From Myxacorys californica WJT36-NPBG1 (GTDB taxonomy: Bacteria; Cyanobacteriota; Cyanobacteriia; Leptolyngbyales; Leptolyngbyaceae): a stretch of 55,035 nt of DNA. Position numbers and translations under genes: made by a program. Shown here in pieces: positions 35,045-43,427 of this stretch; positions within the stretch are counted from its first letter, which is position 1, and each line of letters opens with the position of its first letter. The notes beneath the pieces were generated by a model. The model was given only the letters and a program-made list of their open reading frames with translations, had not been told where the DNA came from and did no database searches. The DNA lies in the NCBI GenBank assembly GCA_019359315.1, contig JAHHHO010000036.1, positions 1 through 55,035 of the forward strand. Reading direction: 5' to 3'.

Positions 35045-35296
35045 GCATCGCCCTCCAATCCTCACCTTTCGCCCTCTGATCTCGGAACTCCGACCTCCGA
35101 ACCTGGAACTTCGGCTTCCGATCGCAAAACTCCGCCCCTTGAACCCGGAACTCCGCCTTCCGAACTCGGAGTTTTGCCCTCCGAACCTGGAACTTCGGCT
35201 TCCGAACCTCAAACTCCGAGATCAAAGCTTAAAACCTCGCCTTCCGAACCTGGAACTCCGCCTTCCGAACCCCAAACTCCGAGTTCAGATGCTCAC
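35045..35296 (+). repeat. Twelve-unit 21-bp tandem repeat (right array)
   Basis: The stretch divides exactly into twelve 21-bp units with consensus ACTCCGCCTTCCGAACCTGG(A). In one plus-strand frame they code TPPSEPG-type heptads (TPTSEPG, TSASDRK, TPPLEPG, TPPSELG, TSASEPQ, TSPSEPG, TPPSEPQ and others). That frame has no ATG with a ribosome site and continues to a stop at 35423-35425. Units differ by point changes but not by indels, so length has been preserved. The same unit occurs at 33508-33570. Confidence 0.85.
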
Positions 35297-35576
35297 TCCT
35301 GTAAACCTGTATCAAGACAGACTTGCGAAAAACGCGGTTCTCCAGTAGCCTTGTTCTTCAGTAACAACAAATATCCGGGATTAAAGCGTCACCTGAGACT
35401 GTTTGCACCAGCCCCAGGCGACTAACCCTCAAGACTGCGTACAACAGTCCGGAGGGCTAGAGGGCAGTTTATCACTCCACTAGCCACCCTGACTTGCTAT
35501 GGCAAAAAAGCGAGGGGGTGGCTTTGGTTTTGGGTATCGCTTCAACCCATCTCTTCTGTGGAGTGACACAACTGCT
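35297..35576. other. Intergenic stretch after the repeat array
   Basis: The repeat frame continues to about 35425 without recognisable domains. A GC-rich segment near 35446-35466 (TCCGGAGGGCTAGAGGGCAG) could fold. I see no further gene before 35577. Confidence 0.4.
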
Positions 35577-35783
35577 ATGACCTACAACACATCTCCGATT
35601 CAAATCAACCCCGATCCGCGTCTGCTGACGATCGTAGGGATCGGCATCCCCGAAACGGTGCAAAGCTACATCCGTGACCAACACCTGCGCGGCTATGCCA
35701 AAGTCTACGAGTGGAGCAAAGCACAACCTGCGCCCGACGGTTCCGCTAAAGTCCTGGTTGCCCTCAATCGAACGGTGGTCTAA
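35577..35783 (+). CDS. Small conserved-looking hypothetical protein
   Basis: The 68-residue frame begins MTYNTSPIQINPDPRLLTIV and continues GIGIPETVQSYIRDQHLRGY. It looks like a compact soluble protein with no signal or membrane segment. An upstream in-frame ATG at 35499 would add a Gly-rich basic leader (AKKRGGGFGFGYRF) that seems unlikely. A strong inverted repeat follows at 35789-35833, which supports transcription in this direction. I cannot name a family. Confidence 0.5.
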   Translation: MTYNTSPIQINPDPRLLTIVGIGIPETVQSYIRDQHLRGYAKVYEWSKAQPAPDGSAKVLVALNRTVV

Positions 35784-35788
35784 GCCGT

Positions 35789-35838
35789 GTAACGGGATCT
35801 CCAAGTTCTCGAAGAAGTCAGAGATCCCGTTACGCAGT
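35789..35838 (+). terminator. Terminator-like 13-bp inverted repeat
   Basis: GTAACGGGATCTC (35789-35801) is the exact reverse complement of GAGATCCCGTTAC (35821-35833) and is followed by GCAGTTTTG. It begins 6 bp after the stop of the small ORF. Confidence 0.65.
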
Positions 35839-35967
35839 TTTGTAGTGTCCACAGACTGAGCGCTGTCACAGAATCGCGCCCTGCAAACGTGTGCCAAGCG
35901 GTACAAGTCGCTCAACCTATCCGTTTACTACACTAAAAAAGTATCTTCGTTAACCATTTGGAGTCGA

Positions 35968-36858
35968 GTGTTGACCCCTCTACAAACCATCGAGCTTGAA
36001 GCCGCAGAAGCACTGCTGCGATTATCTCTGTTATTGGTCTTGGTCGTAGTGATTGCCTTCTTCGTTGCCGCAGAACTCGCGATCGTGTCCGCTTCCAAAG
36101 GCGAACTCTACCGTCTCGCCAAAAATCCAGACACCCAAGCCGCCGCTCAACAGGTGCAGCACGCTCAGAGCAATCTCAAGCGCTATCTCTCGGTCACTCA
36201 GACGGGAACCACAGCAGGAAGTCTGCTCCTCGGTTGGCTCGGTGAGGGTGCAACCGTGCATTGGATTGAACCGTGGATCGCTCGACTGCCGCTGCCGCAT
36301 CTACCCGCCGTGATCACGACTCACGCGATCGCAACCGCGATCGCATTTCTACTCGTCACCTATGTAGAAATCGTGTTGGGCGAACTCGTTCCCAAAGTGC
36401 TGGCGTCTCAAGCCCCAGAACGAACCGCATTACTGCTGATTCGCCCCCTCCAACTCTGTGCGTATCTCTTCTTTCCGGCACTCGTCGTTTTAGATGCAAC
36501 GGTAAACGTCTTAACCGGATGGATCAATCGAAGAACAACTCCAGCGTTGCCCCAGCCCAACGCGCCCATCGTTGGAGTTGATAGCCATTCTGTAACCGTG
36601 GAAGGCGCTGTAGACTTGCAAACCCTAAACGAGCAAATCGGCATAAATCTGCCCGCAAGCGACGCTTACAAAACCGTAGCGGGCTTTATGATCCATCAGT
36701 TAGGACGGGTTCCGGCGGAGTACGATCGCGTGCAGTGGGGCGAACTCGAACTCGAAGCGGTGCGCGTCGTCGAAAATCGGTTAGAAGCCATTCTCTTACG
36801 TCAAATCACTCGTCCGTTGGGAGAAGTGGGCGAACGTGAAGCCATTTCTAACGTCTAA
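35968..36858 (+). CDS. DUF21 (CNNM) membrane protein lacking CBS domains
   Basis: Residues 10-200 are a DUF21 transmembrane domain (VIAFFVAAELAIVSASKGEL, then QTGTTAGSLLLGWLGEG, and EIVLGELVPKVLA near 140). Residues 200-296 match the C-terminal CorC_HlyC domain (GFMIHQLGRVPAEYDRVQW...ILLRQ). The CBS pair that normally lies between them is absent, so the protein is 296 rather than about 430 residues. Full-length relatives act in magnesium or cobalt efflux. The start is GTG at 35968 with GGAG 6 nt upstream. It is not adjacent to another transporter gene. Confidence 0.85.
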   Translation: MLTPLQTIELEAAEALLRLSLLLVLVVVIAFFVAAELAIVSASKGELYRLAKNPDTQAAAQQVQHAQSNLKRYLSVTQTGTTAGSLLLGWLGEGATVHWIEPWIARLPLPHLPAVITTHAIATAIAFLLVTYVEIVLGELVPKVLASQAPERTALLLIRPLQLCAYLFFPALVVLDATVNVLTGWINRRTTPALPQPNAPIVGVDSHSVTVEGAVDLQTLNEQIGINLPASDAYKTVAGFMIHQLGRVPAEYDRVQWGELELEAVRVVENRLEAILLRQITRPLGEVGEREAISNV

Positions 36859-36907
36859 GTGATCAGTCCTGTACGCTAGAAGATATTGCAACTTGAGAGG
36901 AAATGCA

Positions 36908-37585
36908 GTGGCACTCACCGCCCAGCAACTTGCCGATCTCATGCCAGATGCAACCCAACTCGAAAGCGATGAGCCAGAAATGGAAAGCTCGTTACATTCT
37001 GCTCAGTTGTCCTTGCTGGTGTCTTGCCTAGAGTGGTGGTGGCGCACGCGACAGGACTTTTTTATTGGTGACAACCTAACCATTTATTTCAGCCGACAAC
37101 AACTAAAAAACCGAGATTTTCGCGGCCCCGATTTCTTTCTCGTGAAGCAAACCCAGCGCCAACCGCGAAAATCTTGGGTCGTTTGGGAAGAGGATGGAAA
37201 GTATCCAGATCTCATTATTGAGTTACTGTCAGATTCGACCGCAGATATTGATCGTGGTTTGAAGAATCTATATCAAGACCGCTTCCGAACGCACGAATAT
37301 TTCTGGTTCTCTCCAGATACCTTGGAATTTGCTAGATTCCGTTTAGTCAGCCAACGCTATCAGCCAATTACTCCAACAACGCAGGGCTTACTGTGGAGTG
37401 AAGCGCTGGATTTGTTTTTGGGGATTGATTCAGGCAAGTTGAGATATTTTCAATCGAATGGTCAACTTGTTCCTACACCTGAAGAGGACGCCTTAGCCGC
37501 GCAACAACGAGCGGATGAAGCGCAACAACGGGCAGAACGGTTGGCAGAACAACTGCGATCGCTCGGTATCGATCCGGACGCCTAA
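36908..37585 (+). CDS. Uma2 family endonuclease (PD-(D/E)XK fold)
   Basis: The 225-residue protein has the Uma2 core FRGPDFFLVKQ, WEEDGKYPDLIIELLSDST and LYQDRFRTHEYFWFSP. The Asp in PDLIIE and the Glu two positions after the Ile pair are the expected metal ligands. The C-terminus is an Ala/Gln/Arg coiled coil (AQQRADEAQQRAERLAEQ), common in this family. Uma2 genes are greatly expanded in cyanobacteria, and their role is unclear. The GTG at 36908 is preferred to a TTG at 36893. The stop overlaps the convergent tautomerase gene by 4 bp. Confidence 0.9.
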   Translation: MALTAQQLADLMPDATQLESDEPEMESSLHSAQLSLLVSCLEWWWRTRQDFFIGDNLTIYFSRQQLKNRDFRGPDFFLVKQTQRQPRKSWVVWEEDGKYPDLIIELLSDSTADIDRGLKNLYQDRFRTHEYFWFSPDTLEFARFRLVSQRYQPITPTTQGLLWSEALDLFLGIDSGKLRYFQSNGQLVPTPEEDALAAQQRADEAQQRAERLAEQLRSLGIDPDA

Positions 37586-37971
37586 ACTTCAATCTTGCCA
37601 TTCAACTCCAATTCATCCCCAACCTTGCCCCGAACGCCCCAGTTGTGCTTTGAAGTTTCAGCGATCGTAATTTCAACGTCATTTGCAGCGATTCCAGCCT
37701 GCTCTGACAATCGAGAGAACAGCAGCCGAATCAAGTGCTTCTTCGCGTCTACAGTGCGCCCCTCAAACATGCTGATTTCGATAATGATGTATTTTTCAGA
37801 GCGATCGGATGGATAGATAAAATTTTCTGGTTCGAGCGGGATAAATCGATGAAACCGTTTCTCTAACGGAAACGCTAACGCATCTATACCGCAAGCATGA
37901 ATCGTGTCAGAAATGACTTGACGCGACCGAGCTAGAAAGGAAGCATTCCCGTAAATCTTAATTTGTGGCAT
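37582..37971 (-). CDS. Tautomerase-superfamily (MIF/4-OT-like) protein
   Basis: The 129-residue protein begins MPQIKIYG, leaving Pro as the N-terminal catalytic base after Met removal. EKYIIIEISMFEGRTVDAKK and LIRLLFSRLSEQAGIAANDV give the beta-alpha-beta unit, followed by EITIAETSKHNWGVRGKVGD near the end. Length and layout match single-chain tautomerase-family enzymes. The substrate is unknown. It is convergent with the Uma2 gene, with the two stop codons overlapping by 4 bp. Confidence 0.85.
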   Translation of the reverse strand: MPQIKIYGNASFLARSRQVISDTIHACGIDALAFPLEKRFHRFIPLEPENFIYPSDRSEKYIIIEISMFEGRTVDAKKHLIRLLFSRLSEQAGIAANDVEITIAETSKHNWGVRGKVGDELELNGKIEV

Positions 37972-38150
37972 GGAGTCTCAATCCAAATCGTTCAAAATAC
38001 TATCAAGTAGTAAGACTATCAAATAGTAAGCGGTTACAGGTATTGACAGTAGTCCGAGACGGTCTGTGAGAGTTTAAGGCAAAGCTTTTGTCGATCGCGG
38101 AGAGAAGCAATTTCATTTAGACTGTTGAGGCGCAGGTTTCAAAGTCAGTT

Positions 38151-38210
38151 TTTGAACAATTGAGTTTTGAACAGTTGAGTTTTGAACAGTTGAGTTTTGA
38201 ACAATTGAGT
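38151..38210 (+). repeat. Four tandem 15-bp repeats before the GNAT start
   Basis: Units TTTGAACAATTGAGT, TTTGAACAGTTGAGT, TTTGAACAGTTGAGT and TTTGAACAATTGAGT run directly into the ATG at 38211. In frame they read FEQLS four times. They either lengthen the GNAT N-terminus through TTG starts or act as a variable leader. Confidence 0.85.
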
Positions 38211-38702
38211 ATGGATTACGCAGTTCGAGCTTTGACCGTTGAAGATGAGCCTATCCTATGGACAATGCTGATGTACGCTGCACAGGAACCCTCACTCGAA
38301 TCGGTTCAGAAGCAACCTTACCTTTCTTGTTACGTTGGCGGTTGGGGCAGAGTAGGCGATGTAGGTTTCGGTGCATTCATTAACGAAGTACCAGTTGGGG
38401 CGGTATGGCTGCGTTTATGGTCGGATAGCGACAGAGGATTTGGCTATACTGATCCGGCAATTCCAGAATTGGCAATGGCTGTGTTGCCTGAATATCGTGG
38501 GGAAGGTGTTGGAACTAAACTACTGACGCAGATTTTAGAAACAGCCCAAGATAGATTTCCTGCGGTATGTCTTAATGTTCGAGCAAACAACCCAGTTGTG
38601 GGGCTGTATCAACGAGCAGGGTTTATTAAAGTAGAGGGTAGCGACGTTGTGAATCGTACGGGTGGTATTTCGTTCAATATGATCTGTAAGTTCACTCGTT
38701 AA
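38211..38702 (+). CDS. GNAT family N-acetyltransferase
   Basis: The 163-residue protein has the acetyl-CoA motif ELAMAVLPEYRGEGVGTKLL (R-G-x-G-x-G/A) near residue 90 and the C-terminal CLNVRANNPVVGLYQRAGFI of the RimI-like group. The acceptor is unknown. ATG 38211 begins MDYAVRALTVEDEPIL, which fits the first beta strand of the fold. Four in-frame FEQLS repeats lie directly upstream, and translation could begin in them at TTG codons. It is convergent with the TgpA-like gene. Confidence 0.88.
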   Translation: MDYAVRALTVEDEPILWTMLMYAAQEPSLESVQKQPYLSCYVGGWGRVGDVGFGAFINEVPVGAVWLRLWSDSDRGFGYTDPAIPELAMAVLPEYRGEGVGTKLLTQILETAQDRFPAVCLNVRANNPVVGLYQRAGFIKVEGSDVVNRTGGISFNMICKFTR

Positions 38703-38817
38703 GTGCCTAACAAGCGAACAAGTTGATGAAGCAGACGACTGAAAGCCGCTCGTGATGAAGCCGAAACGTTTTGCCACCGCTTATTCTAGGCAAAACTGAT
38801 TGTTTTAAACCTCTAGA

Positions 38818-41076
38818 TTATTTTGCCTGACCTGATTTCCGCATTTCTCGCCATCTCTGCTCAAGGTTTTGCAGATTTGGATTTTGTCCTCCATATCGCC
38901 AACCTACATAAGCATTAGAAATCTCCTGGATTGTTTGAGCGCGTTCTTTAGAATGCAATTGGTGAGACTGCTGAGCGTACTCTAGAGGTGTCTGCGCCGG
39001 ATGCTTGCGGAATCCTTGTGTAGCTTGCCAATTGAGCATGTCCTGATACAGGCTCTCCATCGGAGGCAATTTCTTTAGCCAACGACGATAGCGCCATTTT
39101 CGCCAACCTTGCCAAATTAGCCAGCCGAAGAATCCGAAACACGTTGCCAAAAGTAAGCCCATCAAGAGTCCTGTCCAACCTCTTGAGAAGAGACTGATGA
39201 GCCACGCGATTGGCTGCAGCACGATCGACTGAATCGCACCCGCAATTCCCGCCATAATCCATGCCAACACTGCTGCAATCGGGGACGGCAACCAGCCTGC
39301 AACCCATTTCCAAAAGTGCTGCAACACCGTGAACGTTTGGTCATCCTCAATGGATGGTGGAATCAATTCATGTCCCGGAATCGGATCGATCGCAAACCAG
39401 CCAAATTTTGGAATATTAATTTCCGTCATTGCATAAGCATCAGTGTTGCGCACCTCATACAATCCTGTAAATGGATTAAATCGTCCGGGCGCAAATCCGA
39501 CTACCAATCGGCAAGGAATGCCAATTGATCGCAGCATGACTGTTAGCGTTGTCGAAAAGTGATCTGGATATCCACCTTTGAACTTCATTAAGAACGCTTC
39601 TGTCAGATCCTCATCTTTCTCTAGAAGGGGTATATCTAACTGAACTGTGTAATTTTGCTTTAAGTATTGTCCTAGAAATAGCGATTTATCATACGTTGAG
39701 ATTAGTGGCTGAGATGATGTTGCTAAAATTTCTTCTGTGCGTTGACGAATCTTGGTTTTATTCCCTAAAGGAAGTTGTAAATAAATGCTATTCTTCGGCG
39801 TTTCTAAATTTGTTGAGCCTTTTTGCAACAGTGTGACATCTCGATATGGCACTTCTGAAACGACAGAATAGGTCAGCCCTTCACTGAGGGGAACGGGCGA
39901 TCGCAGTCCGCCTTCTAGATCAAGCCCCACTTCTGAGGTCGGAAAATAAAGTTCCTTCGGCTGTGACAGCGCTGGAATCAGGTTCGGCAACTCAGAAACG
40001 ATCGTATAGGTCTGAACAATAGGCTTCGTTTTGCTTAACGTTATGGTGTGAGGTAAATAGAACTGATACAACCACGCAGGGCGCTTGAGTGTTTTGGTTT
40101 GAGCATTGCGCGATACTTCCCACCCTTGCCCTGTGTAGCGATCAAACGCCATGACCCGCCAGAACCCTTCCGCCTGCGATCTCACCCGCATCACTACTTG
40201 AGGCTTTAGTTTGCCGCGCCGATTTTGATTAATCTTGTCTCCAAATCCATAGTAAAACTGCTCATCAAACTGATTGGAATCCCCCTTTTCTGCCTGTCCT
40301 CCAACGCCTGCGCCTTGTCCCGCTTTTCCGCCGCGAACATATCCTGGATTCGTCACTCGCTGATTGTCAAATTTGTCAGGTAATTGAATCTGAGCGCTCA
40401 CGGGCAGCGATCGCAGTTGATACCCCGAAAAGCGTGGCATCACGGCAAAGATGATCAGTCCTAGTAGCAGCGTCACCAGAAAGATTTTCGCTAGAGCCGG
40501 AACATTAAATTTTCGCAGGATCGACTGCTCTGCTTTCGCGCTGCTGAGTCCTAGACGCGAGCGATAGTCCAGCATCAGAACGGGAAGCGCGATCGCTAGA
40601 AAGACAAGCAGCATCACTCCAAACATCATCGTTTGACTTAGGGTACTCGCCACCCCCAGCAGCACTAATCCAATGATCATCGAATAGCCTAGATCTTTGC
40701 GGCGCGGCAAATCAAAACTGTGTAGAACCTGGATCTGAATCAAAAATTCGGCCAAAATCAGCCGCGTATCATTCAGTTGCCCAGTGCTGAGCAATCGCGA
40801 GAAAAACGCGGCTAGGACTCCTAGCATGGCGATCGCTAATACAAACTTCGTCGGAATATTTCGCGTATGACGACAATACCAACTCCACGTCGCCCCCGCC
40901 ATACTCAGCGGAATTGCCCAAACAGAAATGTGGGTCTCTGCAGCAATATCCGTTGCCAAGATTCCCACACTTACAAGGCTCTGCGTCAACACCCGAAACA
41001 GAATCGAGTCTTCGGGTGTTGACGCAGGCAACGGTTTTAGTCTTGATTGAAGCGAATGCCACCAGTGCTGGGTCAT
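38818..41076 (-). CDS. TgpA-like transglutaminase-fold membrane protein with degenerate triad
   Basis: The 752-residue protein has six or seven N-terminal membrane helices (DUF3488, about 25-220), a periplasmic transglutaminase-like domain (about 290-590), one or two further helices near 610-670 and a DUF4129-type cytoplasmic tail. In the core, GGYPDHFSTTLTVMLRSIGI has Pro where GYCEHF normally carries Cys. RNTDAYAMTEINIPKFGW has Tyr where HAW carries His, while Asp remains in FAIDPIPG. The fold is clear but a thiol protease or transglutaminase mechanism is unlikely. It is upstream of no obvious partner (MoxR and DUF58 genes are absent). Confidence 0.9.
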   Translation of the reverse strand: MTQHWWHSLQSRLKPLPASTPEDSILFRVLTQSLVSVGILATDIAAETHISVWAIPLSMAGATWSWYCRHTRNIPTKFVLAIAMLGVLAAFFSRLLSTGQLNDTRLILAEFLIQIQVLHSFDLPRRKDLGYSMIIGLVLLGVASTLSQTMMFGVMLLVFLAIALPVLMLDYRSRLGLSSAKAEQSILRKFNVPALAKIFLVTLLLGLIIFAVMPRFSGYQLRSLPVSAQIQLPDKFDNQRVTNPGYVRGGKAGQGAGVGGQAEKGDSNQFDEQFYYGFGDKINQNRRGKLKPQVVMRVRSQAEGFWRVMAFDRYTGQGWEVSRNAQTKTLKRPAWLYQFYLPHTITLSKTKPIVQTYTIVSELPNLIPALSQPKELYFPTSEVGLDLEGGLRSPVPLSEGLTYSVVSEVPYRDVTLLQKGSTNLETPKNSIYLQLPLGNKTKIRQRTEEILATSSQPLISTYDKSLFLGQYLKQNYTVQLDIPLLEKDEDLTEAFLMKFKGGYPDHFSTTLTVMLRSIGIPCRLVVGFAPGRFNPFTGLYEVRNTDAYAMTEINIPKFGWFAIDPIPGHELIPPSIEDDQTFTVLQHFWKWVAGWLPSPIAAVLAWIMAGIAGAIQSIVLQPIAWLISLFSRGWTGLLMGLLLATCFGFFGWLIWQGWRKWRYRRWLKKLPPMESLYQDMLNWQATQGFRKHPAQTPLEYAQQSHQLHSKERAQTIQEISNAYVGWRYGGQNPNLQNLEQRWREMRKSGQAK

Positions 41077-41182
41077 GGGTGCGGGGTAGGGGGAAAATCA
41101 AAATTCATAGTACCCCTTTCGTCAAAGAGGCAATCTAGAATGCAGAACTTGATACGACTTTTTCCCCCAATTCCCTAATCTC

Positions 41183-42208
41183 CTAGCCCTCACTCACCGG
41201 ATGAATGGCAAACACCAGCAAATCCTGTTCCCCTAAACGCACTTCCAAAGGATAGGTCCGATCGGGAACAAAATCGCGAATTTCTAAGCTCAGGCAACCC
41301 GCGTTGTCCCGGTCTGCCAGCGATCGAAATTCCTCACCTTGAAACTGGAGACTACCCCCACAAGGAAGCTCAGCATCCACTCGTAACCGCACCGTACCTC
41401 CGCCAAAGTGATAGTGCGATCGCAGCGAAAACGCTCCCAGTTCAGTCAGCCATTCTCGCTCTTGCTGAGGCTGTTTAGGCGACACCGTAAAGGTCAACGT
41501 ATGCATGATTTCTCGCGCCGCCAGCAGCGATAGAGCCATCTGCTGAGTATCGATCGCCTCTTCGTAATGATCAGGAAACTCAATTCCCGCTCTAGCCGCA
41601 AGGTCTTGCAGCCCTGCCACCGAAGAACGAGCGGGGGAAACCATAACATACCCCGCAACATCGTTCAGCAGTTGCGCCTGTCCTGGGAACAGCGTATCAA
41701 CCGCTTTCACGAGTTTTGCTCCTTCCCGGAGCGATGATGTGACGATTGCCTGACACCGAGTCAGCAGTTCGGTTAGAATGCTTTCTGGCATCGGCACAGG
41801 TAACTGTAAATTGCGTAGTTGTGTCATCCACACTGAAGTCGCTGCAAAGACAGGGCTAGTGGCTCTAGCACTGACAGCCTCAGCATCATAATCCGTAATC
41901 TCTTTCTCCCAAGGAAAAAGAGGCGGCTTACGCTGAGCCTCAACTTGAAGCCGACGTTTCAGCAGCGCATGAAAACGATCTTGCACAGCAGGTATCTCTC
42001 CCGGTTTAAGTAAAAAGTCCTCTTGAAAGAGGCTGGGTGGAGCCTGGTTAGACTCCCTCACCAACGAATCGCGACTCGACTCTACTGGATTGGACTGAGG
42101 ATAGTATCCTGCAAGTCCAAGAGTTTGCAGCAGATCTAAAAGGATTTGCTTTTTAGCTTCAAAATCGCGATCCATTTGTGATAACACCCTATTCATCAAG
42201 AGATTCAC
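41183..42208 (-). CDS. PatU-like protein, downstream of hetZ
   Basis: The 341-residue soluble protein has an N-terminal helical piece, a low-complexity stretch (about 40-65) and RKPPLFPWEKEITDYDAEA near residue 95. A C-terminal domain ends LAVG-like as DLLVFAIHPVSEG. I assign it to the PatU family mainly because it directly follows hetZ, as patU does in heterocystous cyanobacteria. The PLFPWE segment also seems familiar from that family. The GTG at 42208 has GGAGGAA just upstream and overlaps the hetZ stop; ATG 42196 is an alternative. In Anabaena the homologue affects heterocyst pattern by interacting with HetZ. Confidence 0.6.
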   Translation of the reverse strand: MNLLMNRVLSQMDRDFEAKKQILLDLLQTLGLAGYYPQSNPVESSRDSLVRESNQAPPSLFQEDFLLKPGEIPAVQDRFHALLKRRLQVEAQRKPPLFPWEKEITDYDAEAVSARATSPVFAATSVWMTQLRNLQLPVPMPESILTELLTRCQAIVTSSLREGAKLVKAVDTLFPGQAQLLNDVAGYVMVSPARSSVAGLQDLAARAGIEFPDHYEEAIDTQQMALSLLAAREIMHTLTFTVSPKQPQQEREWLTELGAFSLRSHYHFGGGTVRLRVDAELPCGGSLQFQGEEFRSLADRDNAGCLSLEIRDFVPDRTYPLEVRLGEQDLLVFAIHPVSEG

Positions 42209-43406
42209 TTCCTCCGGAATCTTGGTGATTACGAATTTCCCAAGCTTGTTCCAGAAGTTTAAACCATTGTTTCTGAACTTGATTGACCGTGCAACCGATT
42301 TGCTGCGCGATCGCGCTTTCAGGGGTCTGCTGCTGCTTTAAGCTCAACAGCTTCGTCTGTTGTGGCGTCAGTCGAGCCTGAAGACTCTGCCACTGCCGGT
42401 GAGATAACCCCAAATTACGCTCTAAGTCTACCTCTAACCACTGATGCACCAACTCCCACTGGTGAGAGAAGGAGAAGCGAATGAGATGGTACTTAAATCG
42501 CTGTTGTAAGTAATCCCGTTGGCGGGCTGTCAGCCCCAAAATCTCTTCAATTTCGTTAGCAGGTAGGTCTTGCAGCCGCAGCGTAAAGTAATCGATACAA
42601 TCGTGCTGCTTGCGGTCTTCTAGGTAAGCAATGAGCTCTTTAACGACGCTATGACGTAACGTATCTTCTGCCAATTCAGGTTCTTGTGCAACCATCTGCT
42701 CTCGGACTTGCTGCATCGACGCAACACTCCAAGAACTATCTGAGTCAGACATTGCCCCTTCTGCTGCCTGCTCAAAATCGACCAGAGCATCACTCGGCTG
42801 CTGCTGGGAGAACGTCTGCGCCCTCAAGATGATGAGCTGCTGATTGCGGTGTCCTGGCAAGGGAATGCGACGCTTCCCATACCGCTCTGTAAACGCCATA
42901 TATTCGGCCAACTCCAGCACCGACTGCGGACTGTACGTTGGCGGTAGCTGCGACTCGCGCCGAAAGGCATTGAGCGCTTCCATATAAAAGCTTTGTAGAA
43001 AATCCTCAATCAGCGTTAACCGGGCTTGATAGCTCGATTGGCTTTGCGGCGGCGTAATGTAGCGGTAGACCACAGCACTTAAATTACTGTGAAGCTCAAC
43101 CCGCCCCCGCCGAGAACCGAGTTTATAGTAGTGCAAACATTGCTGAAGCCGATGCCGTGCCAGAGTTGTCGCCCACGTTTGGACTTCGCCCGACGCTTGA
43201 ATGCGCTTGCTCTCAGAACAAATGCGGACTACCTCCTGAGCCAACCGATCTGCAACTTCACGGCAATTTGGCTCGGATGCCTTTGTTGCCTGTTGGAGTT
43301 CGGTAACTAGAAGTTGAAAGATTGAGTCCACGCTCTGGCAGATTTCCCCCACGATGTCTAATGTCTTGCAAATCAATGGAATTGCTCTCATTACTAGCAG
43401 GAACAT
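42189..43406 (-). CDS. hetZ: HetZ family regulatory protein
   Basis: The 405-residue length equals that of Anabaena HetZ (about 400). The central HRLQQCLHYYKLGSRRGRVE, LHSNLSAVVYRYITPP and YMAFTERYGKRRIPLPGHRN segments are what I recognise from this family. The C-terminus has a sigma-like helix-turn-helix, QIGCTVNQVQKQWFKLLEQA. HetZ is a DNA-binding factor needed early in heterocyst differentiation in Anabaena, but it also occurs in filamentous species without heterocysts. It is co-transcribed with the PatU-like gene (20-bp overlap) and divergent from a small unknown gene only 21 bp away. Confidence 0.75.
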   Translation of the reverse strand: MFLLVMRAIPLICKTLDIVGEICQSVDSIFQLLVTELQQATKASEPNCREVADRLAQEVVRICSESKRIQASGEVQTWATTLARHRLQQCLHYYKLGSRRGRVELHSNLSAVVYRYITPPQSQSSYQARLTLIEDFLQSFYMEALNAFRRESQLPPTYSPQSVLELAEYMAFTERYGKRRIPLPGHRNQQLIILRAQTFSQQQPSDALVDFEQAAEGAMSDSDSSWSVASMQQVREQMVAQEPELAEDTLRHSVVKELIAYLEDRKQHDCIDYFTLRLQDLPANEIEEILGLTARQRDYLQQRFKYHLIRFSFSHQWELVHQWLEVDLERNLGLSHRQWQSLQARLTPQQTKLLSLKQQQTPESAIAQQIGCTVNQVQKQWFKLLEQAWEIRNHQDSGGSESLDE

Positions 43407-43409
43407 TTT

Positions 43410-43427
43410 TGTGATCTGTCGATCACA
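43410..43427. promoter_or_regulatory. Palindrome between hetZ and its divergent neighbour
   Basis: TGTGATC-TGTC-GATCACA fills 18 of the 21 bp between the two starts. It could be an operator acting on both genes. The spacing does not fit NtcA (GTA-N8-TAC) or the E. coli-type CRP box. Confidence 0.4.

Noticed and set aside
35028-35225. 65-codon minus-strand frame with VRKPKFQVRRAKLRV-type repeats
   Set aside because: It is only the antisense reading of the 21-bp array and overlaps the toxin gene stop; no start site or family.
35045-35296. CRISPR array
   Set aside because: Units are contiguous 21-mers without spacers and preserve a heptad reading frame; no cas genes are nearby.
35472-35915. 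147-codon minus-strand open frame opposite the small gene at 35577
   Set aside because: It begins MSDLYRLAHVCRARFCDSAQ, shows no recognisable domain, and runs antisense to the plus-strand frame that ends at a clear terminator.
43410-43427. NtcA or CRP binding site upstream of hetZ
   Set aside because: The palindrome spacing (TGTGA-N8-TCACA) fits neither GTA-N8-TAC nor TGTGA-N6-TCACA.
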